A DNA stretch of 41,460 nt from Actinospica sp035712985 (GTDB lineage Bacteria; Actinomycetota; Actinomycetes; Streptomycetales; Catenulisporaceae): positions 1 to 41,460 of the forward strand of contig DASTAE010000173.1 of NCBI GenBank assembly GCA_035712985.1, read 5' to 3'. This document shows, piece after piece, positions 32,740 to 40,731 of the stretch. Below the pieces are notes generated by a model. It was not told the origin of the DNA and did no database searches. It saw only the letters and a program-made list of their open reading frames with translations. The position numbers were made by a program, and so were the translations under genes. Every line of letters starts with the position of its first letter. Within the stretch, counting starts at the first letter, position 1.

Positions 32740-33753
32740 ATGCCAGGCAAACTCTCCGATGTGGCGAAGAAGGCCGGGGTCAGCGAGGCCACGGTGAGCC
32801 GGGTGCTCAACGACAAGCCCGGAATCTCCGCGTCCACCAGGGCCGCCGTGCTCACGGCGCTGGACGTGATGGGCTACGAGCGCCCCACCCAGCTGCGCGG
32901 GGAGCGGGCCAGGCTGATCGGCCTGGTGCTGCCCGAGTTGCAGAACCCGATCTTCCCGGCCCTCGCCGAGGTCGTCGGCGGCGCGCTCGCCCAACGCGGC
33001 TTCACCGCCGTGCTGTGCACCAGGACCACCGGCGGTATGTCAGAGGCCGACTACGTCGACATGCTGCTGGAGCGCCAGGTCTCCGGCATGGTCTTCGGCG
33101 GCGGCCAGTACGCCGAGGCCGACGCCCCGCACGGCCACTACCTGCGGCTGCTCGACCTGAGGCTCCCGGTGGTTCTGGTCAACGCGGCCAGCGAGAACCT
33201 CGACTTCCCCCGCGTCTCGACGGACGACGCCGTCGCCGTGGAGCAGGCCTTCGGCCACCTCACCTCCCTGGGCCACGAGAAGGTCGGCCTCATCCTGGGC
33301 CCGCCCGACCACATGCCGAGCCGCCGCAAGCAGGAGGCCTTCGAGGCGGCGGCGAAGAAGGCCGGCGTCAACGTCCCCAAGGCGCACGTCGAGCACACCA
33401 TGTTCTCCATCGAGGGCGGCCAGGTGGCGGCCTCGAGGCTGCTCAAGCGGGGCATCACCGGCATCGTCTGCGCCAGCGACCCGATAGCGCTCGGCGCGGT
33501 GCGCGCCGTGCGGCGGGCGGGCCTCAAGGTCCCGCAGGACGTGTCCGTGGTCGGCTACGACGACTCCGCCTTCATGAACTGCACCGACCCGCCCCTCACC
33601 ACCGTCCGCCAACCGCTCGAGGCCATCGGCCGCGCCGCGGTCGCGATGCTCGTCGGCCAGATCGACGGCATCCCGGTCACGGCCGAGGAACTCCTCTTCG
33701 AGCCCGAACTGGTGGTCCGCGGCTCGACGGGTCCTGCGCCGGTTTCCGCCTAG
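32740..33753 (+). CDS. MalR-like LacI-family regulator
   Basis: This 337-residue repressor has the head KLSDVAKKAGVSEATVSRVLNDKPGISASTRAAVLTALDVMGYERP, very close in pattern to Streptomyces MalR. Sensor segments include GLVLPELQNPIFPALAEVVGGAL, HLTSLGHEKVGLILGPP and VSVVGYDDSAFMNCTDPPLTTVRQP. Nearby genes for a CUT1 sugar importer and a GH13 alpha-glucosidase fit control of maltose/alpha-glucan use. ATG 32740 is preferred over ATG 32722 because TATACT lies 6 nt before it. CTTGC-type half-sites also occur in the divergent gap at 38777-39070. A short hairpin (33744-33758) overlaps its stop codon. Confidence 0.87.
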   Translation: MPGKLSDVAKKAGVSEATVSRVLNDKPGISASTRAAVLTALDVMGYERPTQLRGERARLIGLVLPELQNPIFPALAEVVGGALAQRGFTAVLCTRTTGGMSEADYVDMLLERQVSGMVFGGGQYAEADAPHGHYLRLLDLRLPVVLVNAASENLDFPRVSTDDAVAVEQAFGHLTSLGHEKVGLILGPPDHMPSRRKQEAFEAAAKKAGVNVPKAHVEHTMFSIEGGQVAASRLLKRGITGIVCASDPIALGAVRAVRRAGLKVPQDVSVVGYDDSAFMNCTDPPLTTVRQPLEAIGRAAVAMLVGQIDGIPVTAEELLFEPELVVRGSTGPAPVSA

Positions 33754-33776
33754 CGGAATTCGCAAAGAAGACCGCG

Positions 33777-34187
33777 TTATGTGGTCGGCGGAATGAGGCC
33801 GAGGCGGGTGAGGACACGGCTGCGGAGGAGTTCGTATTCCTCGCGGCAGCGGCGGGGGCCGTCGGGGCCGCGGTGCACGACTTCGCCCTCGGTGAGGGTT
33901 TGGCCCTTGCGGAATTGCTCGCGGGTGAAGTCGATGTCGATGCCGGGGCCGAAGCGGTTCCAGTAGTGGTTGCCGTCGCTCTCGCCGTTGAGGTGCACGC
34001 GGGCCAGCACGAGGTCGCCGCCCAGGAGGTCCTGGATCACGAGGGCGGTGGTTCCGCATTGGCCCAGCGACGGATTGTCCGGGGTCCAATCGGGGATGGC
34101 GACCGGGTCGCAGGTATCAGCTCCCCAGCTTGCGCGTACTGCCTGCTCGACTTCAGCCAGCGTCCATACCGTCATGATGTCGAGCAT
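33777..34187 (-). CDS. YunG-like small protein
   Basis: This 136-residue soluble protein has the conserved stretch WTPDNPSLGQCGTTALVIQDLLGGDLVLARV, then DGNHYWNRFGPGIDIDFTREQF. The pattern of Cys, then HYWN, then D-x-T is typical of the YunG family. The Cys and His could form a papain-like pair, but no activity is established that I know of. GGAGGG lies 7 nt before the ATG at 34187, favouring it over the ATG at 34175. It is convergent with the MalR-like gene (23-bp gap) and divergent from the hydrolase gene. It looks unrelated to the sugar genes. Confidence 0.75.
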   Translation of the reverse strand: MLDIMTVWTLAEVEQAVRASWGADTCDPVAIPDWTPDNPSLGQCGTTALVIQDLLGGDLVLARVHLNGESDGNHYWNRFGPGIDIDFTREQFRKGQTLTEGEVVHRGPDGPRRCREEYELLRSRVLTRLGLIPPTT

Positions 34188-34293
34188 GGCAGGGCCCTCC
34201 GACAGTTCTGAAGGACTCCTCGTGCTAGCCCTACCTTGAAGTCTCGGGGTCGCCCGATGTCGTTGTGGGGCGCCGTTGGCGGATCATCGAGGT

Positions 34294-35439
34294 ATGACTT
34301 TACGGACTGCTGTTGCCGCTGGTCTGACTGCTTTCGCGCTCGCCGCGGCGGCCATTCCCGCAAGCGCCGCCGCGACACTCGTGACGCTGCCGCGACCTAC
34401 CGGGCCCTATCAGGTCGGCGTCGAGGACGTGTATCTCGTGGACCACGCGCGGCCGGATCCGTGGAATCCGCCGCAGCCGTACCGCGAGCTGATGATCAGC
34501 GTCGTGTATCCGGCGCGGGGGGATGTGTCGGCTTTCAAGCGGGCGCCGCTGATGACGTCGGGGGTCAGCGACGGGTTCAACGCGCTCGCGGCGCCGGGCA
34601 ACTACGGGATCACCGGCATCACGGTGGACTGGTCGTCGATCGCCACGTATGAGCACGTCGGGGCGCCGGTCGCGGCCGGACGGCATCCGGTGGTGCTGTA
34701 TTCGCCCGGGGCGGGGGACGTGCGTTCGTGGGATTCGGTGCTGGTCGATCAGTTGGCGAGTGAGGGGTACGTCGTCATCACGATCGATCCGACGTACGAG
34801 GCGTCGGCCGTGCAGTTCCCGGGCACGCCGAATCCGCGGATCGTGACGAGCAATCTGCTGAGCTGGTACGCGAAGGCCAAGCAGGCGGGGACCGTGCCGG
34901 CGTTCCTGAAGGAACTCGTCGACACGCGGGTCGCGGATACGGAGTTCGTGCTCGCCTCGCTGCCCACGTTGCCGGACGGGCTCTCCGGCGCCGTGGACCG
35001 GCGCAGGATCGGGATGTTCGGGCAGTCGGCGGGCGGGTTCACGGCGCTCTCGGCGATGTATCAGGACCCTCGGATCCGCGCGGGGATCGACATGGACGGG
35101 ACGCTCGAATACACGGACGGGGACCCGAGCGATCAGAACTTCTCGCCGGTCGCGCAGCATGGGCTGAGCTCGCCGTTCCTGCTGCTCGGCAGTGATGAGA
35201 AGGGCGCGTGCACGGCCGCGGACGATCCCTCGTGCGCGGCGGTTCTGAAGAACAGCAAGGGGTGGCACGCGGCCTTGGCCCTGCCGGGGACCGGGCACGG
35301 ATCGTTCACGGACGCGGAGGTGCTGCTGCCGCAGCTGGGCGTGGCGGGCGGCATCGGTTCGACGCCCCCCGCCACCGTCCTGGCCGAAGAGGAGACGATC
35401 ATCTCCGGGTTCTTCGGCGCGACGCTCGCTAGCCCTTGA
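34294..35439 (+). CDS. Secreted alpha/beta-hydrolase (PAF-acetylhydrolase/lipase-like)
   Basis: This exported esterase or lipase of 381 residues has a signal peptide MTLRTAVAAGLTAFALAAAAIPASAAA. The nucleophile elbow is GQSAGG with Ser245. A possible acid is in GIDMDGTLEY, and the His is in GTGHGSF. The oxyanion region is VVLYSPGAGDVRSW. The fold and motif order match the platelet-activating-factor acetylhydrolase type II/dienelactone-hydrolase group. Cys pair CTAADDPSC may form a disulfide. The ATG at 34294 has only a weak GAGG upstream; a TTG at 34276 is possible but would sit before the signal peptide. Its stop overlaps the convergent permease gene by 11 bp. The natural ester substrate is unknown. 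Confidence 0.8.
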   Translation: MTLRTAVAAGLTAFALAAAAIPASAAATLVTLPRPTGPYQVGVEDVYLVDHARPDPWNPPQPYRELMISVVYPARGDVSAFKRAPLMTSGVSDGFNALAAPGNYGITGITVDWSSIATYEHVGAPVAAGRHPVVLYSPGAGDVRSWDSVLVDQLASEGYVVITIDPTYEASAVQFPGTPNPRIVTSNLLSWYAKAKQAGTVPAFLKELVDTRVADTEFVLASLPTLPDGLSGAVDRRRIGMFGQSAGGFTALSAMYQDPRIRAGIDMDGTLEYTDGDPSDQNFSPVAQHGLSSPFLLLGSDEKGACTAADDPSCAAVLKNSKGWHAALALPGTGHGSFTDAEVLLPQLGVAGGIGSTPPATVLAEEETIISGFFGATLASP

Positions 35440-36322
35440 GGCTGCCCGCCGTCAGGCCCGACATGATGCTGCGTTGGAAGACCAGGAAGAACAGGATCGT
35501 CGGCACTGCGGCGATCGCCAGCGAGGCCATCAGGATGTTCTCCGGGATGCCGTCGCCGGTCAGGTTCAGCAGGCCGGTGTTGACCGTGCTCTTCGTCGGG
35601 TCGGTCAACACCAGCAGCGGCCAGAGCACGTCCTTCCAGACGGCCACCGTGCCGAAGATGGAGACGACGCCGAGTACCGGCCGGGACATCGGCAGCACGA
35701 TCGACCACAGCGCGCGCACCGGGCCGGCGCCGTCGATCGCGGCGGCGGCCAGCAACTCCTCGGGGATCGAGTCGAAAAAGCGCTTGAGCAGGAAGATGTT
35801 GAAGCCGTTGGCCACGGCCGGCAGCCAGATGGCCAGCGGCGAGTTGATCAGGTTCAGGTGCAGCACCGGGACGTTGATCGCGGTCAGGTAGTTCGGGATC
35901 ACCAGGACCGTGGCCGGGATCATCAGCGTGGCCAGCATCATCGCCAGAATCACGTTGCCGAGCACCGGCCGCAGCTTGGAGAGCGCGTAGGCCGCCGCGA
36001 CGTCGAAGACCAGCTGCAGCAGCAGGGCGCCGACCGCGTAGTACGTGGTGTTGAGGATGTAGCGGCCCAGGTTGAAGTCGGACCACGCCGTCGCGTAGTT
36101 GCCGAGGTTCCACTTGTGCGGCACCAGCGTCGGCGGCGTCTGCAGCACCTCGGAGGCCGACTTCAGGCCGCTGCTGAAGACCCAGTAGAGCGGGAAGAGG
36201 AACACCACCGCGAACACGACGATGGTGAGAACGAGCAGCACCCAGTAGACCCGCTTGGCGATCGGCCGGTTCAGCTGCGTCCTGGATATCAGGGTTCGGG
36301 TACGTGTGTCGAAGGCGGACAT
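35429..36322 (-). CDS. CUT1 sugar ABC permease (MalG-like)
   Basis: This 297-residue inner-membrane subunit has a long Arg-rich N-terminus and six helices. The coupling loop is PEELLAAAAIDGAGPVRALWSIVLPMSRPVLG (EAA motif). The first helix is VYWVLLVLTIVVFAVVFLFPLYWVFSSGLK, typical of MalG/LacG-type proteins, and it ends AGSLKG like many of them. It lies 3 nt after the MalF-like gene. No ATPase gene follows, so it probably uses a shared MsiK-type ATPase encoded elsewhere. Confidence 0.9.
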   Translation of the reverse strand: MSAFDTRTRTLISRTQLNRPIAKRVYWVLLVLTIVVFAVVFLFPLYWVFSSGLKSASEVLQTPPTLVPHKWNLGNYATAWSDFNLGRYILNTTYYAVGALLLQLVFDVAAAYALSKLRPVLGNVILAMMLATLMIPATVLVIPNYLTAINVPVLHLNLINSPLAIWLPAVANGFNIFLLKRFFDSIPEELLAAAAIDGAGPVRALWSIVLPMSRPVLGVVSIFGTVAVWKDVLWPLLVLTDPTKSTVNTGLLNLTGDGIPENILMASLAIAAVPTILFFLVFQRSIMSGLTAGSLKG

Positions 36323-36325
36323 GGG

Positions 36326-37300
36326 CTACTCCTCACCGCGCCGGTTGAGCCAGAGGTACGCCCCGGAGAACAGGCCGAGGACGAGCAGCAGCACGGTTCC
36401 GATCGCCGCCGAACCGCCGAAGTTGTTGAAGTTCGTCGCGTCCTGGTACACGAGGTAGACCAGCGTCCCGGTGCCGTTCGCGCCCTGCGTGAGCACCAGC
36501 GACTCGGTGAAGGTCTGCATCGTGGCCACGATCTGCAGCAGCAGCATCAGCGAGAGGATCAGCCGGGTCTGCGGGATGGTCACGTGCCAGACCCGCTTGA
36601 AGACGCCCGCGCCGTCGAGCTCGGCCGCCTCGTAGAGTTCGCCCGGGATCCCCTGCAACGCGGCCATGTAGATCAGCACGCCGCTGCCCATGTTGCTCCA
36701 CGTGGAGAAGATCACCATGCACAGGATGACGAAGGTGTTGTTCGAGGACTGCAGCCATGTCGAGGTCGGCAGGTGCAGGTCGTGCAGCACGGAGTTGAAC
36801 AGGCCGCTGTTGTCCGGCGTGTAGAACCACTTCCACAGGAAGGCCGCGGCCACCGGCGGCAGCATCACCGGTAGGTAGACGAGCAGCCGGAAGTACCACG
36901 CGGCGTGCCGGAACTCGTTGAGGCCGACCGCGAGCACGAAGGGCACCGCGTAGCCGAAGATCAGCGCGAGGCCGGTGAACACGAGCGTGACCCGGACGGA
37001 CGTCCAGAAGTTCGGATCGTTGAGCATGTGCTCGTAGTTGCGCCACCCGCCCCAGCCCTCGCTCTGCCCCACGAGGTTGAGGTGCTGGAAGCTGAGCAGG
37101 ATCTCGTGGATCATCGGATACCAGGACCACAGCGCGAAGCAGAGGATCGCCCCCGCGAGGAACAGGTATCCGGTCAGGCTGCGCCGCACCCGGCGGCCCA
37201 GCGTCGGGCCGCGGCGCGCCGGGACCTGGTCCGCGGGCCCGTCCGTCCGCGGCAGGCCCCGCGCCCGGGCGCGGGAAACGTTGATGGTCGCTGGTGGCAT
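36326..37300 (-). CDS. CUT1 sugar ABC permease (MalF-like)
   Basis: This 324-residue subunit has a basic N-terminus (PRTDGPADQVPARRGPTLGRRVRRS) and six helices. The coupling loop is PGELYEAAELDGAGVFKRVWHVTIPQTRLI. The typical FIGLxNY-like segment is GWGGWRNYEHMLNDPNFW. Together with the MalG-like subunit it forms the membrane pore for a maltose/oligosaccharide-type substrate. The ATG at 37300 lies 90 bp after the binding-protein gene, behind a stem-loop. Confidence 0.9.
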   Translation of the reverse strand: MPPATINVSRARARGLPRTDGPADQVPARRGPTLGRRVRRSLTGYLFLAGAILCFALWSWYPMIHEILLSFQHLNLVGQSEGWGGWRNYEHMLNDPNFWTSVRVTLVFTGLALIFGYAVPFVLAVGLNEFRHAAWYFRLLVYLPVMLPPVAAAFLWKWFYTPDNSGLFNSVLHDLHLPTSTWLQSSNNTFVILCMVIFSTWSNMGSGVLIYMAALQGIPGELYEAAELDGAGVFKRVWHVTIPQTRLILSLMLLLQIVATMQTFTESLVLTQGANGTGTLVYLVYQDATNFNNFGGSAAIGTVLLLVLGLFSGAYLWLNRRGEE

Positions 37301-37335
37301 CTCAGCTGCACTTCCGCTCTCGTGAGGACGCCGGG

Positions 37336-37375
37336 CGCCGTTCCCGCCGGCAGGGTGCCTCGGGCGGGAACGGCG
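37336..37375 (-). other. Intercistronic stem-loop between binding protein and permease genes
   Basis: The arms CGCCGTTCCCGC (37336-37347) and GCGGGAACGGCG (37364-37375) are exact complements with a 16-nt loop, in the 90-bp gap of a co-directional operon. Such structures often give more binding protein than permease by partial termination or mRNA protection. This role is inferred from position. Confidence 0.65.
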
Positions 37376-37390
37376 TCGCGGACGGGCCGG

Positions 37391-38776
37391 CTACTGGTTC
37401 TGCAGGATCTCGTTCGCCGCCGAGTTGAAGGTGTCGAGCAGCCCCTGCAGGTTCGCGTTCGGGTTCGTCAGCGCGGCGTACATCGCCTTGTCGCCCTGCG
37501 CGTAGATGGCCTGCGCCTGCGGCGGCTCGATGACCAGCTGCATGTTCGACAGCGCCTGGGTGTACGCGGAGAAGTTCGCCGACGGCACGTTCGCCGAGGC
37601 CTTCTCGTCCGCGCTCGCCTGCTGGTCGGCGGCGGATCCGGCGGTGAACAGGTCCGGCTCGGGCAGGCCGACCGGCTGGCCGGCCGCGGCGGTGCGCGCG
37701 TAGTTGAACTGTCCGTCGTTCGGCGTCAGGAACTCGAAGTTCAGGAACTTGATACCGGCGACGATCTGCGCGGGGGTGTCCTTCTTGTTGAACATGTAGC
37801 CGTCGCCGCCGAGCAGCGTCGCGGTCGGGGCGGTTGCGCCGGGCAGCGGCGCCATCGCGATGTTGGTGTACGGCGTGTTGTACGTGGCGTGCATGTTGGT
37901 CACGGTGTCCGGCGCGCCCATGTACATGCCGAGCTTGCCGGTGCTCATGATCTGCTGCGGGTCCTGCCAGGCCAGGCCCTGCTTGGTGCCCATGTCGTTG
38001 TCCACGAAGCGCATCTGGTGCAGCGCCTGCAGCACGGACAGCCCCGCGCCGGAGTCGAACGCGGCCTTCGCGCCGCTGCCGCTGCCGGTCACCATCTGGC
38101 CGCCGCGCGAGTAGAGCTCGGCGGCGAAGTGCCAGCCTCCGGTGTTCTGCGCGCTGAGGTCCACGTAGCCGATGTAGCCGGGGCCGAGGGCGGCGATCTT
38201 CTTGGCGTCGGCCTCGACGTCGGTCCAGGTGGCGGGCGGGCTGCTGATCCCGGCCCGCTGGAACAGGGTCGTGTTGTAGACCAGGCCCTCGGAGTAGTTG
38301 TTGACCGGGATGCCGTACAGGTCGCCGGAGCTGGTCTCACCCTGCCGGTACACGTTCAGCAGGCCGGGCAGGATGCTGCTCTCGTTGGCGATCTGGCTCA
38401 CGTACGACTGGATGTCGGCGGCCTGGCCCGCGGCGATGACGTTCGCCGGGTCGGTGAACGCGGTGTAGAAGACGTTGTCCTCGGTGCCCGCGGCCAGTTG
38501 CGCCGTGAACTTCGCCGGCACCTCGCAGGGGTTCGCGTCGTCGCCCTTGACCGTGATGTTCGGGTTGGCCTTCTCGAAGGCCGCGATGTCGTCCAGGAAG
38601 AACTGCCGCTGCGCCTTCTGCGTGGTCGGCGGCTCGCAGCCGACGGTGATGGTGACCGGCCCGGAGGCGTTATTCGAGCTACTGGAGCTGCCGTTGCCGC
38701 TGCTTGAGCACGCGGCGACCGGTAGGGCTAGCGCGGCCGCGGCGGCGATGGCCACCGTGCGGGCGATTCGGTTCAT
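37391..38776 (-). CDS. CUT1 sugar-binding lipoprotein (MalE/family 1-like)
   Basis: This 461-residue binding protein has a lipobox PVAAC with lipidated Cys23, followed by a Ser/Asn-rich tether. Family 1 segments include FFLDDIAAFEKANPNITVK, DLYGIPVNNYSEGLVYNTTLFQRAGISSPPATWTDVEADAKKI and a C-terminal FNSAANEIL. Trp and Tyr residues (GWHFAAELY) may stack on sugar rings. It delivers substrate to the MalFG-like permeases. GGGAAGG lies 8-9 nt before the ATG. It is divergent from an alpha-glucosidase, so an alpha-glucoside or maltodextrin is the likely cargo; the exact sugar is open. Confidence 0.9.
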   Translation of the reverse strand: MNRIARTVAIAAAAALALPVAACSSSGNGSSSSSNNASGPVTITVGCEPPTTQKAQRQFFLDDIAAFEKANPNITVKGDDANPCEVPAKFTAQLAAGTEDNVFYTAFTDPANVIAAGQAADIQSYVSQIANESSILPGLLNVYRQGETSSGDLYGIPVNNYSEGLVYNTTLFQRAGISSPPATWTDVEADAKKIAALGPGYIGYVDLSAQNTGGWHFAAELYSRGGQMVTGSGSGAKAAFDSGAGLSVLQALHQMRFVDNDMGTKQGLAWQDPQQIMSTGKLGMYMGAPDTVTNMHATYNTPYTNIAMAPLPGATAPTATLLGGDGYMFNKKDTPAQIVAGIKFLNFEFLTPNDGQFNYARTAAAGQPVGLPEPDLFTAGSAADQQASADEKASANVPSANFSAYTQALSNMQLVIEPPQAQAIYAQGDKAMYAALTNPNANLQGLLDTFNSAANEILQNQ

Positions 38777-39070
38777 GGAAATGCCTTCCCTCGCTGGACA
38801 TGAACGGCTGTGGTCTTGCCCCGGGTGCGTTCACCGTACTGACCCGGACATGGCTACGCAAGATAGCGATGAAAACTCGCAATGACACGACTTGGTCACG
38901 TCGATCAAGGCACAAGGCCGGTAAGTAGTGTCCCGAGGGGCGCTCCTGCGGAGCGTGTCCCGGCAAGGGCCATTCAGTTTTTGCAGAGTTGATGCAGATC
39001 TCTTGCGAGGCTGAGTGGTGCCATGTACGTTGTGCGCAACCGGCAGGCGGTCGAAGAAGGGGCGGATTCC
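38777..39070. promoter_or_regulatory. Divergent control region of the sugar importer and alpha-glucosidase
   Basis: This gap of 294 bp lies between divergent starts. It holds CGCAAG (38857-38862) and CTTGCG (39002-39007), half-sites like those before the MalR-like gene. GTGTCCCG is repeated at 38928-38935 and 38955-38962, enclosing the hairpin CGCTCC-TGC-GGAGCG (38941-38955). Two GCAGA units occur at 38983-38998. No gene is supported here. Confidence 0.5.
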
Positions 39071-40711
39071 GTGACTCTCCATTGGTGGCGCGACGCGGTC
39101 ACCTACCAGGTGTACGTGCGCAGCTTCGCGGACGGGAACGGCGACGGCGTCGGGGACCTGCTCGGGATCCGTTCCCGGCTGCGGTACCTCGCCGAACTCG
39201 GGATCGACGCGATCTGGCTCAACCCCTGGTACCCGTCCCCGATGGCCGACGGCGGCTACGACGTCTCCGACTACCGGGACATCGACCCCGACTTCGGCAC
39301 GCTGGCCGAGGCCGACGCGCTGATCGAGGAGGCCCATGAGCTGGGCATCCGGGTCATCATCGACGTGGTGCCGAACCACGTGTCGGATCAGCACCCGTGG
39401 TTCCAGGCCGCGCTCAAGGCCGGGCCGCGCTCCGCCGAGCGGGCGCGCTTCTGGTTCCGGCCCGGCCGCGGACCCGGCGGCGACGAGCCGCCGAACAACT
39501 GGGTCTCGCATTTCGGCGGCCCGGCCTGGAGCCGGATCACCGAGCCGGACGGCAGCCCGGGGCAGTGGTACCTGCACCTGTTCGCCGACGCGCAGCCCGA
39601 CCTGAACTGGGAGCACCCCGAGGTGCGCGAGGAGCATCTGAGCATCCTGCGCTTCTGGTTCGACCGCGGCGCCGACGGGATCCGGATCGACTCGGCCGCG
39701 ATCCTGGTCAAGGACCCGTTCCTGGCCGACCTGGACCCGGACGCGCCCTCCGACGCGCCGCACCCGTACACCGACCGGGACGGCATCCACGAGATCTACC
39801 AGGAGTGGCGCGCGGTGGCCGACTCCTACACCGGCACGCCCAAGGCGCTGATCGGGGAGGTGTGGATGCCGGACCCGCAGCGCTTCGCGATGTACCTGCG
39901 GCCCAACGAGATCCACACCGCCTTCAACTTCTCCTTCCTGTCCTGCCCCTGGGATCCGACCGAGTTGCGCAAGGTGATCGACGAGACGATCGCCGCGCAC
40001 CAGCCGGTCGGCGCGCCGGCCACCTGGGTGCTGTCGAACCACGACGTGACCCGGCACGTGACCCGCTACGGCCGCGCCGACACCAGCTTCGCCTTCGCCA
40101 CGCGCAGTTTCGACACTCCGGTGGACCTGGTGCTCGGCACCCGGCGGGCCCGCGCGGCGGCGCTGCTCAGCCTGTCGCTGCCCGGTTCCGCGTATGTCTA
40201 CCAGGGCGAGGAGCTCGGGCTCTGGGAGGTCGAGGACATCCCGGATGAGCACAAGCACGACCAGATGTTCTTCCGCACCAACGGCGCCGACCCGGGGCGC
40301 GACGGCTGCCGCGTGCCGCTGCCCTGGTCCGGAACCCGGCCGCCCTACGGCTTCAGCCCCGAGGCCGCGACCGCGCAGCCCTGGCTCGCCGAGCAGCCCG
40401 CGGACTGGGACCGGATGACGGTGCAGGCGCAGACCGGCGATCCGGGATCGATGCTCGAGCTCTACCGCAGTGCCCTGAGCCTGCGCCGGTCCGAGCCGGG
40501 CCTCGGCTCGGACCGGGAGCTGCTGCGCTGGCTGCCCTCGGATCCCGAGGTGCTGGCGTACCGGCGCGGCGACGAATTCGCCTGCGTCGTGAACTTCGGG
40601 CCGGACGACACGCCGCTGCCCGAGCACGAAGAGATCCTGCTGAGCAGCGGACCGCTCGCGCAGGACGGACGGCTGCCGTCCGACACCGCCGTTTGGCTCC
40701 GGCTGCACTGA
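39071..40711 (+). CDS. GH13 alpha-glucosidase
   Basis: This cytoplasmic enzyme of 546 residues has no signal peptide. It shows all GH13 regions: DVVPNHV (His103), GIRIDSA (nucleophile Asp207), LIGEVWMP (acid/base Glu263) and VLSNHDVTRH (Asp325). The opening WWRDAVTYQVYVRSFADGNGDGVGDLLGI and NPWYPSPMADGGYDVSDY are typical of GH13 alpha-glucosidases of subfamily 30 type. It would hydrolyse maltose, or short alpha-glucosides, brought in by the divergent importer. The GTG at 39071 was preferred, since AAGGGG lies upstream and the protein starts as relatives do; an ATG at 39023 would add 16 atypical residues. The next gene follows after 20 bp. Confidence 0.93.
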   Translation: MTLHWWRDAVTYQVYVRSFADGNGDGVGDLLGIRSRLRYLAELGIDAIWLNPWYPSPMADGGYDVSDYRDIDPDFGTLAEADALIEEAHELGIRVIIDVVPNHVSDQHPWFQAALKAGPRSAERARFWFRPGRGPGGDEPPNNWVSHFGGPAWSRITEPDGSPGQWYLHLFADAQPDLNWEHPEVREEHLSILRFWFDRGADGIRIDSAAILVKDPFLADLDPDAPSDAPHPYTDRDGIHEIYQEWRAVADSYTGTPKALIGEVWMPDPQRFAMYLRPNEIHTAFNFSFLSCPWDPTELRKVIDETIAAHQPVGAPATWVLSNHDVTRHVTRYGRADTSFAFATRSFDTPVDLVLGTRRARAAALLSLSLPGSAYVYQGEELGLWEVEDIPDEHKHDQMFFRTNGADPGRDGCRVPLPWSGTRPPYGFSPEAATAQPWLAEQPADWDRMTVQAQTGDPGSMLELYRSALSLRRSEPGLGSDRELLRWLPSDPEVLAYRRGDEFACVVNFGPDDTPLPEHEEILLSSGPLAQDGRLPSDTAVWLRLH

Positions 40712-40731
40712 CCTCAAGGGAGAGAGCAGAT

